Source: Gemmatimonadota bacterium
GTDB lineage: Bacteria; Gemmatimonadota; Gemmatimonadetes; Gemmatimonadales; GWC2-71-9
DNA: 64,000 nucleotides
Reading direction: 5' to 3'
Assembly (NCBI GenBank): GCA_016874005.1
Contig: VGVQ01000002.1
Location: forward strand, 62,001 to 126,000
Positions 23,271 to 32,526 of this stretch are shown piece by piece; the first letter of the stretch is position 1, and the number at the start of each line of letters is the position of its first letter. A program made the translations under genes and the position numbers. The notes under the pieces were generated by a model. It searched no databases, was not told where the DNA came from, and worked only from the letters and a program-made list of their open reading frames with translations.

Positions 23271-23737
23271 GACCCGGCTCGGACCTCGCCCCAGCCGAAC
23301 TCGACCTGCCCCCGCATCTTCGAACCGGCAGCGACGGTCAACGAACCCGCCTTGAGATTGCCGTTGAGCACCCCGGTATCGAGCAGCTCGACCCGAGAGG
23401 CCTCGTCGACGTTACCCTCGAGCTCACCAGCGATGACCACCGCGGCCGCGCGGACCCCGCCGATCACTTTCGCCCCGGTTTCGATGGTGACGTTGCCCTT
23501 GACGTGCACGTCGCCTTGGAACTTTCCGGCGATCCGAATGTGCCCCGAGCCCTCGATCTTCCCCTCGATGGTAATGCCGCTCGCGATCACCGATTCCTTG
23601 GTTCCCTCGACCGGTTTCGCCGCGGCATAGCTCGGCGGCAGATCGACCCTCGGCTCGGGGTCCCTCTTGGGAAGGTCGGCGACGGGCGCGGCCAGCGACT
23701 TCGGCACCGGCTGATCTTTCCAGATGGCCATGGGCAA
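23267..23737 (-). CDS. Bactofilin (polymer-forming cytoskeletal protein)
   Basis: ITIEGKIEGSGHIRIAGKFQGDVHVKGNVTIETGAKVIGGVRAAAVVIAGELEGNVDEASRVELLDTGVLNGNLKAGSLTVAAGSKMRGQVEFG. Confidence 0.92.
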   Translation of the reverse strand: MPMAIWKDQPVPKSLAAPVADLPKRDPEPRVDLPPSYAAAKPVEGTKESVIASGITIEGKIEGSGHIRIAGKFQGDVHVKGNVTIETGAKVIGGVRAAAVVIAGELEGNVDEASRVELLDTGVLNGNLKAGSLTVAAGSKMRGQVEFGWGEVRAGS

Positions 23738-23785
23738 GAGTCCTGTGTTGGTGTGTTAGGTGGGGCCCTTCCACAAGTATAGAGG

Positions 23786-23832
23786 AAGCCCCCGCCGGTG
23801 GGAATCCGGACCGATTCCCGCCAGCGGGGGCT
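23786..23832 (-). terminator. Terminator-like hairpin downstream of the PEP-CTERM ORF
   Basis: AGCCCCCGCCGGTGGGAATC-CGGAC-CGATTCCCGCCAGCGGGGGCT: long stem with two G:U-type mismatches. Confidence 0.6.
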
Positions 23833-23852
23833 GCTCGGCGCGTTCCCCCAGG

Positions 23853-24161
23853 TTACGGCGGCGTGCCCCGGCGCCGATGCCGAACAGCCGCGACCGCCAC
23901 CAACCCGGCCCCCAGCAGGAGGACCGAGGCAGGCTCCGGCACGGTGGTCGCCAGCCCTCCCGGGCCCTCGACTCGGCTCCCGCCCCCCAGTCGGCCCGGT
24001 TCGGCACGCCGGTCCTCCGCCAGGATCCGTGGCACCCCGTTGGCGCAGGTGGCAAATGCCACCCGACACTCTTCCGCAGCCACGGGGCCCACCCCCCCGA
24101 CCGCGAGCAGCGCGGCCACCGCGCCAGCACTCCGATTCCCCACCCTTTCCCCCGTTCGCAT
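23853..24161 (-). CDS. Short PEP-CTERM sorting-domain protein
   Basis: Signal peptide, C-terminal VPEPASVLLLGAGLVAVAAVRHRRR. Confidence 0.7.
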   Translation of the reverse strand: MRTGERVGNRSAGAVAALLAVGGVGPVAAEECRVAFATCANGVPRILAEDRRAEPGRLGGGSRVEGPGGLATTVPEPASVLLLGAGLVAVAAVRHRRRGTPP

Positions 24162-24311
24162 TGACCAGCCAACGGTAGGAAGCGCCACCGACCCACGCCA
24201 GCGCGAAAGTCGGCCATTTCACCGCGAAAAACTCCGGTTCCACGCAGGCTCCTGCGCGCCAACGGCCCGCGATGGAGAGCAGACTGTCGGCGCTGCAGGC
24301 CCCTGCGCGAG

Positions 24312-25445
24312 CTACTTCCGAAAGGCAGTGACCCGATTCTCGAGTGGCAGTTCTTCCCGCCGTTCGGTTGGGGGCCCGCGCGCCGACCAGCTTCCAGGAA
24401 ATTCCGGAGCCAGGCCGAGATCCTGATAGCTGGCGATGACGAAGGCGATCCCTTCAGTGGCCAGCGGTGAAGGGGCATCGCCGAGGTGGAAATGGAGGTG
24501 GGGCGCCGTCGAATTCCCCGAGTTCCCCAGGCGGCCGACTTCCTGACCGGGGCGCACCATCTCGCCAACCCGGACCCGAATCGATCCCGGGATGAGATGG
24601 GCGTAGAAGGCGAATCGACCGCCGCCGAGGTCGAGAATGACATGGTTCCCACCGACCGTCTCGAGCGTGATTGGGACCGCCATGGTTGGCGCGAAGGGGA
24701 CGTTCTCGATGATGCTGTCCTTGACCGCCACCACTTTGCCGCGGGCGACCGCGAGCAGCGGCTCGCCGTATCCGAACCAGTTCTCGTTCCTGGTCGAATC
24801 GCCTTGCCATGCCGATCCGCCCGGACCCAGCCTGATCCAGTCGGTGGCGAAACGCTGCGGGATCCGGGGCAGTCCGTCGAGCGGGATCACCGTGCGCCGA
24901 TGGCCCGAGCTGTTCCCCGGGCCGTTGACCGCGACCCAGGGACCGCCACGAAGCGGTGAAGCCAGCACCGGGACCGCCGCCTGCTCGACAGCCACAGCCG
25001 TCGCCAGCAGATCCGTCGTGCTGCCTTGCTCGAGCGAATCGGCGTGGGTGACCGACAACCGATGGGTCAGCCGGGCCGGTGCCGATCCAGCCGGCACGGA
25101 CAGGTGGAGAAACAGGACCGCCTGCCGGCCGCCGCCCAGGATGCGCCCGTCGCCGGTCTCGCCCACCCGAGCCATCGCGACCCGAAGCGAGTCGCCGGCC
25201 CGGGTGGCCAGGACCAGACCGTCCCCGATCACCTCGACCTGCCGGATCGCCGCCCCTCGCCGAGCCACGTTGGTGATCCGGAGCTCGTAGATCAGATGGT
25301 CGCGACCCTCGGCCCGAACCGGTTGAGGTGGCTTCGGAAGCCGCACTTCGAGGGGCACCATTCCGGGCAGTTGCGCCTCCCCCGGACCCGGTACCATTGA
25401 CGACAGCAGCAGCACTGCCCCCGTCCCCACGGCGATCCGTCCCAT
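24312..25445 (-). CDS. M23 family metallopeptidase, secreted
   Basis: Signal peptide; GGNHVILDLGGGRFAFYAHLIPGSIRVRVGEMVRPGQEVGRLGNSGNSTAPHLHFHLGD. Confidence 0.9.
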   Translation of the reverse strand: MGRIAVGTGAVLLLSSMVPGPGEAQLPGMVPLEVRLPKPPQPVRAEGRDHLIYELRITNVARRGAAIRQVEVIGDGLVLATRAGDSLRVAMARVGETGDGRILGGGRQAVLFLHLSVPAGSAPARLTHRLSVTHADSLEQGSTTDLLATAVAVEQAAVPVLASPLRGGPWVAVNGPGNSSGHRRTVIPLDGLPRIPQRFATDWIRLGPGGSAWQGDSTRNENWFGYGEPLLAVARGKVVAVKDSIIENVPFAPTMAVPITLETVGGNHVILDLGGGRFAFYAHLIPGSIRVRVGEMVRPGQEVGRLGNSGNSTAPHLHFHLGDAPSPLATEGIAFVIASYQDLGLAPEFPGSWSARGPPTERREELPLENRVTAFRK

Positions 25446-25495
25446 CCCCCGCTCCTTGATTATCTTTCGCCATCGCCTCTTGCGATGGAGTACCT

Positions 25496-26809
25496 ATGCT
25501 TCGCTCGTGGATTCTGCTGGGCTTTGCGGTCTCGGGTATCGCGGGGACGACCCTTGGCCAGGAGAGGACGGTCTACCGGATCCCCGTGACCGGAACGATC
25601 GAAAACGGCCTCGCGCCCTACGTCGCCCGGTTGCTGCGCGAGGCAGCCGAGGCCGGGGCCGATGCGGCGCTCCTCGACATTGACACTCCCGGAGGCCGAG
25701 TCGACGCCGCCGAGCGGATTGTCAACGCGGTCCGAGGCAGTACGGTTCCGGTATACGCTTTCGTCAACCCACGGGCTTACAGCGCCGGCGCCATGATCGC
25801 GCTGGCGGCCAAGGAAATCTACCTCGATCCGGCGGGAGTGCTCGGGGCCGCCACGCCGGTCGATGGTCAGGGCGGCAAAATGTCGGAGAAGTATGTCAGC
25901 GCCATGCGGGCAGCGTTTCGGGCCTTGGCCGAGGCCAGCGGCCGAGACCCCGCTGTGGCGGAGGCCATGGTCGACGAGTCGATTGAGGTGCCGGGGGTCA
26001 AGGCCCCGGGCAAATTGCTCACCTTGACCGCCGCCGAAGCCATCAAACTCGGCTATGGCAAGCCGGCCACCGGGACCGACGCCCTGCTCGCCGCGGTCGG
26101 GTTGGAGGGTGCCCGGGTGGTTACCCCCAAGGTCAACTGGGCTGAAATGGTGGTCCGCTTTCTGACCAATCCGGTCGTCTCGCCCCTGTTGCTCTCCCTC
26201 GGAATGCTCGGCCTCGTCTTCGAGATCAAAGCGGGTCACTTCGGGATCGGCGGCTTGGTGAGCCTCACGTCGTTGGGACTCTTCTTCGGGTCGGGGATCA
26301 TTCTCGGGCTCGCCGGTTGGGAGGAGATTATCCTCCTCGGGTTGGGCTTCCTCGCCATCGGAATCGAGGTGTTCCTCTTGCCGGGGTTCGGCGTCGCGGG
26401 CGTGCTCGGGTTGGGTCTCGTGGCCACCTCCCTCGTCATGGGCCTGCTCGGGAGCTTCCCGACGGCCGGCGACTTCGGCATGGCCGGGTTGATCCTCCTG
26501 GCGGCCGTGGTGATCACCGTGTCGGTGGTCTACGGGTGGCTGCGCCACCTGCCGACCAGCACTCGGTTCCGGCGCATCCTCTTGCAGGACGGCCTCGCGG
26601 CAAACGAGGGATACGTCTCGGCCCTCCCCCGCGGCGACCTGGTCGGCAAGACCGGGACGGCCGTTACCGACCTTCGCCCGGCCGGCACGGCCCTGGTCGG
26701 GGACGAGCGACTGGACGTAGTCAGCGAGGGAGCGTACATCAAGCAGGGCGCCACCATTACCGTGCTGCATTCCGATGGCTACCGCCATGTCGTGCGGGCC
26801 ACCGACTAA
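25496..26809 (+). CDS. nfeD: NfeD family membrane serine protease
   Basis: LLDIDTPGGRVDAAERIVNAV; NPRAYSAGAMIALAAKEIYLDP; TM block; C-terminal OB-fold; followed by floA. Confidence 0.92.
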   Translation: MLRSWILLGFAVSGIAGTTLGQERTVYRIPVTGTIENGLAPYVARLLREAAEAGADAALLDIDTPGGRVDAAERIVNAVRGSTVPVYAFVNPRAYSAGAMIALAAKEIYLDPAGVLGAATPVDGQGGKMSEKYVSAMRAAFRALAEASGRDPAVAEAMVDESIEVPGVKAPGKLLTLTAAEAIKLGYGKPATGTDALLAAVGLEGARVVTPKVNWAEMVVRFLTNPVVSPLLLSLGMLGLVFEIKAGHFGIGGLVSLTSLGLFFGSGIILGLAGWEEIILLGLGFLAIGIEVFLLPGFGVAGVLGLGLVATSLVMGLLGSFPTAGDFGMAGLILLAAVVITVSVVYGWLRHLPTSTRFRRILLQDGLAANEGYVSALPRGDLVGKTGTAVTDLRPAGTALVGDERLDVVSEGAYIKQGATITVLHSDGYRHVVRATD

Positions 26810-26827
26810 CCGAAAGGAACAGCCGCA

Positions 26828-27832
26828 GTGAATCCAGATACCCTCGGCCTCGGCCTGATCATCGCGCTGCTGTTTGCGGCCATGATCGTCATCTCGATCT
26901 TCTTTCGGTTCGTCCCGATCGGCCTCTGGTTTCAGGCCCTGGTTTCCGGCGTCCGGGTTTCCTTCCTGGAGTTGTTCTTCATGCGGTTTCGGAAGGTCGA
27001 TCCGCGCTCCATCGTCAACCCGCTGATCAACTCGCACAAAGCCGGCCTTCAACTCACGGCCCGCGAATTGGAATCCCACTTCCTCTCGGGCGGCAACGTA
27101 GCTCGGGTGATCAACGCGCTCATTTCCTCGGACAAGGCCGGCATCACCCTCGACTTCAAGCAAGCGACCGCGATCGACTTGGCAGGGCGGGACGTGTTCG
27201 AGGCCGTCCAGGTCAGCGTCAACCCCAAGGTGATCACCACCCCGAAGGTCGCCGCCATGGCGAAGGACGGGATCCAACTCCTCGCCATCGCTCGCGTCAC
27301 CGTCAGGGCCAACATCAACCGCCTGGTCGGCGGCGCCGGCGAAGAGACCATCCTCGCCCGGGTGGGCGAAGGGATCGTCAGCACGATCGGTTCGGCGGCC
27401 AGCCACAAGGCGGTGCTCGAGAACCCGGACATGATCTCCAAGACGGTCCTGGCCAAGGGCCTGGATGCCGGGACGGCATTCGAGATTCTTTCGATCGACA
27501 TTGCCGACGTCGACGTTGGCAAGAACATCGGCGCCGAGCTCCAAACCGACCAGGCGGAGGCCGATAAGCGGATCGCCCAAGCCAAAGCCGAGGAGCGTCG
27601 AGCCCTCGCGGTCGCGATGGAGCAGGAATTCAAGGCCGAGGTTCAACGAGAGCGCGCCAAGCTCGTCGCGGCGGAAGCCCAGATACCGCTGGCGATGGCC
27701 GACGCGTTCCGGAAGGGCACCTTCGGCGTCATGGACTATCAGCGCTACCGCAACCTCGAAGCCGACACCCAGATGCGAGCGGCGATCGCCGGCGGACCTG
27801 ACACCGGACCGAGTGGTCCGATCGGCGGCTAA
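26828..27832 (+). CDS. floA: Flotillin-like protein FloA
   Basis: [47 protein letters not shown] and SPFH region typical of FloA. Confidence 0.94.
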   Translation: MNPDTLGLGLIIALLFAAMIVISIFFRFVPIGLWFQALVSGVRVSFLELFFMRFRKVDPRSIVNPLINSHKAGLQLTARELESHFLSGGNVARVINALISSDKAGITLDFKQATAIDLAGRDVFEAVQVSVNPKVITTPKVAAMAKDGIQLLAIARVTVRANINRLVGGAGEETILARVGEGIVSTIGSAASHKAVLENPDMISKTVLAKGLDAGTAFEILSIDIADVDVGKNIGAELQTDQAEADKRIAQAKAEERRALAVAMEQEFKAEVQRERAKLVAAEAQIPLAMADAFRKGTFGVMDYQRYRNLEADTQMRAAIAGGPDTGPSGPIGG

Positions 27833-28431
27833 TGGAATCGCTCGTCTTTCTGCTGATCATGTTTCTGATCGGGGGCGTCCTTCAGAGCCTCGGTCAGAAA
27901 TCGCGGGAGCGCCAGCGTAGGGGCCGACTGCCAACGCCGGACCCCAGCGATGACGATGAGCGGGGCGAGTCGCCCAAGAGTATCCTCGAGGCGATTCGAG
28001 AGGCCATGGAGGCGGCCGAGCGAGAACGCCAGTCGGGCGTCCCGCGGCCCATGCCCGTCCCTCGGCGCGCCCCAACCTCGCCGACCCGCCCGCTCCCATC
28101 CGAGCCGGCCGAGACGGACCTCTTCGAGGAAGAGGCCGAGAGCCTCGAAGAGGAACCGGAGATTCGGAGCCTCGAGATCGAAGCGCCCAGAACCGAGCGG
28201 GTGCCCATCAGCCGTGACGACGAGATCGAAGCGGTGGTCCAGCGGCGCAGGCAATGGGCCGAACAGCAGGCTCGGCCCATGACACCCGCCGATCACCAGG
28301 CTTTCGACCAGAAAATCCGCAAGCCGGCGTTGCCTGAACGGGTCGACCCGCGGGACATCCGATCAACCGACATTCGCCAGATGATTCTCTGGCACGAGAT
28401 CCTCGGGAAACCAAAGTCGCTTCGCGACTAG
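27832..28431 (+). CDS. Charged protein with N-terminal TM, third gene of nfeD-floA operon
   Basis: TAATG overlap with flo[22 protein letters not shown] then Glu/Arg-rich region. Confidence 0.7.
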   Translation: MESLVFLLIMFLIGGVLQSLGQKSRERQRRGRLPTPDPSDDDERGESPKSILEAIREAMEAAERERQSGVPRPMPVPRRAPTSPTRPLPSEPAETDLFEEEAESLEEEPEIRSLEIEAPRTERVPISRDDEIEAVVQRRRQWAEQQARPMTPADHQAFDQKIRKPALPERVDPRDIRSTDIRQMILWHEILGKPKSLRD

Positions 28432-28438
28432 CCCCAGC

Positions 28439-28472
28439 CCCAAGAACGAGACGCCGGTCCCAAGAACGCGAC
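28439..28472. repeat. Imperfect 14-bp direct repeat, 20-bp period
   Basis: CCCAAGAACGAGAC (28439-28452) and CCCAAGAACGCGAC (28459-28472), 13/14 identical. Confidence 0.6.
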
Positions 28473-28626
28473 AACCCGGCCGACTTCGACACGGTCGTTA
28501 GGCCATTCGCCGTCATGGCATACGGCGGGCCACCGAAACACCCCAAGTTCGTCCGGATCGCTGCAACCAAGCCCGTCGTCTGTACGTCTAAGCAAGGAGA
28601 CGTGACCTGCCGATCCGAGGCTAAGG

Positions 28627-29262
28627 GTGATCGCGTTCGACGGAACCACAACCACCACGGTTCAATGGGCAGCTGGCGGCCTGACCGCGAGCCTGCTGCG
28701 GGCGTTGGGCACCGGCCATCTGGACGCCGTCTGCAGCTTCGTCGATCGGGTTCGTGATGCCGTCGACAGCGACACCGGGGTATTCGACGGGCAGCGGATC
28801 CGAGAACATTTTCATCACGAAGCACATGCTTGGCTCCTGGCGGAGTACCGGCTCCGGTTGATGAGCCGGCTCGACGACCCCTTTCAACACGACCGGGTCC
28901 TCGCCACCCTTTGGGCCACCAACGGGGCCCTCCGGCCGGCCCTGTCGGACGCCCTGCTCCTCCGCACCGCGATCGGCGCCTCCGAGGCCGCGATCGGCCA
29001 GCTGACCGCCGCTCGGCCGACTGAGGTGGCAGGCCAGCTTCGCCAGGCCATTCGACGAGTTCGAGCCTTCGGCCTCGAAATCAAGGCGCCACCGCCCCTT
29101 GGGCTCGACGGCCGGTTCCGGGTGGCCCTCGGACGAATCGACCGTTTGCTCGCCAGGGCCGGGGCGTCGCAACCCGCGTCGCCGGCTACCAGCTGCCTTT
29201 GCGACCTCTCGGCTCTGATGCGGGCCCGGATGCCGAGGCTGCCGCGGCGCCGGGCCGGCTAG
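28627..29262 (+). CDS. Hypothetical protein
   Basis: GTG-start ORF of 211 aa; no recognised domain. Confidence 0.55.
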   Translation: MIAFDGTTTTTVQWAAGGLTASLLRALGTGHLDAVCSFVDRVRDAVDSDTGVFDGQRIREHFHHEAHAWLLAEYRLRLMSRLDDPFQHDRVLATLWATNGALRPALSDALLLRTAIGASEAAIGQLTAARPTEVAGQLRQAIRRVRAFGLEIKAPPPLGLDGRFRVALGRIDRLLARAGASQPASPATSCLCDLSALMRARMPRLPRRRAG

Positions 29263-29317
29263 CCGAGGGCCAGGCGGCCACACTTGCGTCGGCTGGTCCC
29301 AGGCGGCAACATCTCTC

Positions 29318-29875
29318 GTGCCCCTCGCCCTCCAAGCCGCAGTTGCCGCCGCGTCCATCGCGGCCGCCCATGTCGACGTCACCGAGCGGGCCGACGGCTT
29401 CGACATCGTGGCCACATACCGATATGCCACTGCGCCTGACACGGCCCGGTTCACGATCATCGATCTCCCCGGCAGCGAGCTGTCGTTCTCCGGACCGATC
29501 GACGCCGTCCGGCTCGGGGCCCACTGGCTGATCACGGGGGGCGGCGAGCCAGATGGTGCCGTTAGGTTCTCCTACCGAACCGCCCACCTGTCGCGGCTGC
29601 CGCTCCCGGTGCCGACCGTCCCGGCGGCGAGCGGAACCCGCCAGGTCCTCATCGACCTTCGGCTGCGACCCGGCACGATCCCGTCTCCCGAGAGCTTCCC
29701 GCGGTTCGCTCCGAGCGCCGAAGGTCACCGCGCTCTGCTGGCCAATGTCCCAAGCCTGATTCAACTGCCCCAACAGAGCACGCCCTGGCTTCGCTACCTC
29801 GAAGCCGCGGTGCTACTGCTGATCGCGCTGGCCGCGCTCGCCTGGAACCGGCTCCGGCCCCTGAGCGCCCCGTGA
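29318..29875 (+). CDS. Hypothetical exported protein with C-terminal TM anchor
   Basis: N-terminal signal, C-terminal AAVLLLIALAALAWNRLRP; 4-bp overlap with transporter gene. Confidence 0.65.
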   Translation: MPLALQAAVAAASIAAAHVDVTERADGFDIVATYRYATAPDTARFTIIDLPGSELSFSGPIDAVRLGAHWLITGGGEPDGAVRFSYRTAHLSRLPLPVPTVPAASGTRQVLIDLRLRPGTIPSPESFPRFAPSAEGHRALLANVPSLIQLPQQSTPWLRYLEAAVLLLIALAALAWNRLRPLSAP

Positions 29876-31302
29876 CCGCGACCCTCGGAGTCACTCTCGT
29901 CGCCTACTTCGCCCTGATTCTGGCCATCGCGATCCAGAGTCACCGGCGAACCCGGACCGAAGTGGACTTCGTCGCGGCAGGTCGTACCATCGGACCCTTC
30001 GTCGGCGGGGCCGTCCTGGCCGCGACTCAGATCAGCGCTGGGACGGTGGTTGGCACCCTGGGTCGCCATTACCTGGCCGGCGTTTCGTTCTGGTGGATCT
30101 GGCTCGGGGTCTGGGCCGGCTGGCTGGTGTCGGCGTTCTTCGTGGCCCCGAGGCTCCGTCGCTTCGGGGCACTCACGGTCGCCGACTACGTCGGGGCCCG
30201 CTTTCAGAGCGAGGGTGTCCGCCTGGCCACCGCGGTTTTGATCATCATCACCAACAGCGTCATTTTGGTCGCCCAGTTCCAGGCTTCGGGACAGATCGCC
30301 CAGGCCGTCTTCGGGATGCCGGCCCTCGCGGCGATGCTGGCAGTCGTCGCCAGCACCAGCGTCTACTCGATGCTCGGAGGCGTCCGAAGCAGCTCCTACA
30401 TCGAGCTGGTCCAAGCCCTGATCATGGTCGTCGGCCTGGCCGTCGCGGTGCCGGTCCTCCTCTACCGAGTCGGCGGGGTCGACATCGCGCTTGGGGTGCT
30501 CGGCTCGCTCGATCAACGGCTGCTGGGATGGTACTACGGCCCCAAGGAGATCGCCGCGCTGGCCATCTCGTTCAGCTTCGCGATCGCCGTCTCGCCCTAC
30601 GAGATGACCCGGTTCTATTCGATGCGCGATGAGCGCGCGGTCAAGCAGGCCATCGGGATCTCGATCGGGTTCCAGGCGTTGATCGGTCTCGCCGTCCTGG
30701 CGCTGGGCCTTCTCACCCGGGTTCTCTTCCCGGTGCTGCCGTCGGAAGACCAGGCCTCGTCCGTCATGGCCTTCGAGGTCCTGCCCCCCGTGGTCGCGGC
30801 GCTCCTCCTCGTCGCGATGCTCTCGGCGATCATGTCCACCGTCAACTCCGTGCTCCTCGTCACCGGGGCGTCGGTCTCGCACGATCTCTACGCCAAGCTT
30901 CGACCCCTAGCGGACGATCGAGCCAGGATCAGAGTCAACCGATTGGCGATCGCGGCGCTGGCCGTGGTGCCGGTGTTGATCGCCCTCCAGAACCGCGGCA
31001 ACGTTCAGGGCATCGTCGTCCTCCAGACGAAGTTCGTGGCCAGTTTCTTCTTCGCGCCAGTGGTCATCGGGTTGAACTGGCGCGGCGGTACCGCCGCGGG
31101 AGCCGTCGCTGCCATGGTCGGCGGGTTTGCGGCCTGCCTCGGCTGGGAGTTGACCGGCCAGGCCGGCTTCGCTCGGCACGGCATCGACGCGGTGGAGGTA
31201 GGTGTCGCCGCCAGCATCATCCTCTTTGTCCTGGTATCCCGCTGGACTCGTCCGGTGGCCCCGGAGCACCTTCGCACGTTTTTCCCGGAGCAGACCCCAT
31301 GA
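29872..31302 (+). CDS. Sodium:solute symporter family transporter
   Basis: SSS-type architecture; VDFVAAGRTIGPFVGGAVLAATQISAGTVVG; multiple TM. Confidence 0.9.
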   Translation: MTATLGVTLVAYFALILAIAIQSHRRTRTEVDFVAAGRTIGPFVGGAVLAATQISAGTVVGTLGRHYLAGVSFWWIWLGVWAGWLVSAFFVAPRLRRFGALTVADYVGARFQSEGVRLATAVLIIITNSVILVAQFQASGQIAQAVFGMPALAAMLAVVASTSVYSMLGGVRSSSYIELVQALIMVVGLAVAVPVLLYRVGGVDIALGVLGSLDQRLLGWYYGPKEIAALAISFSFAIAVSPYEMTRFYSMRDERAVKQAIGISIGFQALIGLAVLALGLLTRVLFPVLPSEDQASSVMAFEVLPPVVAALLLVAMLSAIMSTVNSVLLVTGASVSHDLYAKLRPLADDRARIRVNRLAIAALAVVPVLIALQNRGNVQGIVVLQTKFVASFFFAPVVIGLNWRGGTAAGAVAAMVGGFAACLGWELTGQAGFARHGIDAVEVGVAASIILFVLVSRWTRPVAPEHLRTFFPEQTP

Positions 31303-32504
31303 GCTTGACCAAACGCCCCAATCGCTATCGATCCTGGTCCTACCTCGAATCCGGTCGCGACTACCGCCCGTTCGACCTTTCCGCCGAGGTCGACCGAGTC
31401 CCGCCCTCTCGGGTGCCGCTCGCGGCGGCCGACGAATCCCGGGTACAGCGGCTGCTCGAAGAGAACGTCTACATCTCGCTCCACGAGCACACCATGGTGT
31501 TCCCGCGCCGGATGGCCGACGCCCAGGATTACACCCGCTCAGGCCGAGTGTCGACCGGTTTCGAAGGGCTCTCCCAGTGCCATTTCGACGCCATCTTCGA
31601 CGGCCTCCTCGACGGGATCCTCAATTTTCACTCCAAGCACGGGTGGAAATGGTCGGAGGTAGTCGAAGACCTCGGGCTTCGGCTCTGCGACCTCGCCCAT
31701 CAAGACGTGGTCTTTCACGCCCGCACCGTGGCCGACATCCATCGGGCCCACGCGGAAAACCGAGTGGCCTGGATCGCCCACCTCGAAGGAGCAGCGATGA
31801 TCGAGAACGAGCTCGATCGGATCGACGTGCTCTATGGACTGGGAGTCAGGTGTCTTGGTGTTGCCTACAGCGAATCGAACGCCTTGGGTTCCGGCCTCAA
31901 GGAACCGGGCGACGGCGGCTTGACCACGTTCGGTAAGCAGGCCGTTCGCCGGATGAACCAGGTGGGGATGCTGATCGACTGTTCGCACGCGGGCAGCAGG
32001 ACGACGCTCGACACGGTCGCCGCGAGTGCCAAGCCGATTGCCCTGACTCATATCGGGGCGAGGGCCCTGTGGGAATCGAACCGCCTGGCCCCCGATGAGG
32101 TGCTCGAGGCGGTGGCGGCCAAGGGCGGCGTCATCGGCGTCGAGGCAGCCCCGCACACGACCATCTCCGCCAAGCATCCCCGACACACGTTCGACGCGGT
32201 TATGGAGCACTTCCAGTACATAGAGCGTCTGGTCGGGATCGACCACGTCACCTTCGGGCCGGACACGCTCTACGGCGACCACGTCGGGCTGCACGATGCC
32301 TACACCGCCAACCTCTCGATTGGCGAAGCCCGCCGGAACACCCCGCCCTTCCCCAAGGTCGACTACGTCGAAGGAATGGAGAACCCGTCGGAGGCGTCGG
32401 TCAACATCGTTCGGGGCTTGGTCCGCGCCGGCTATTCCGATCCTGACATCGCCAAAGTCATGGGCGGAAACGTGCTGCGGGTGCTGAACGAGGTCTGGGC
32501 CTGA
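31299..32504 (+). CDS. Membrane dipeptidase (M19)
   Basis: ISLHEHTMVFPRR, LIDCSHAGSRTTLD, ALTHIGARALWESNR; 4-bp overlap with transporter. Confidence 0.88.
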   Translation: MSLTKRPNRYRSWSYLESGRDYRPFDLSAEVDRVPPSRVPLAAADESRVQRLLEENVYISLHEHTMVFPRRMADAQDYTRSGRVSTGFEGLSQCHFDAIFDGLLDGILNFHSKHGWKWSEVVEDLGLRLCDLAHQDVVFHARTVADIHRAHAENRVAWIAHLEGAAMIENELDRIDVLYGLGVRCLGVAYSESNALGSGLKEPGDGGLTTFGKQAVRRMNQVGMLIDCSHAGSRTTLDTVAASAKPIALTHIGARALWESNRLAPDEVLEAVAAKGGVIGVEAAPHTTISAKHPRHTFDAVMEHFQYIERLVGIDHVTFGPDTLYGDHVGLHDAYTANLSIGEARRNTPPFPKVDYVEGMENPSEASVNIVRGLVRAGYSDPDIAKVMGGNVLRVLNEVWA

Positions 32505-32526
32505 GCCGGCCGGCGGCGGAAACCGG

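Noticed and set aside
25460-27646. 728-aa minus-strand ORF
   Set aside because: Antisense shadow of nfeD-floA; Arg/Gly/Asp/His-rich composition typical of high-GC antisense frames, no domain.
29794-30882. 362-aa minus-strand ORF with histidine/aspartate-rich sequence
   Set aside because: Antisense to the conserved SSS transporter; hydrophilic composition mirrors antisense of TM codons.
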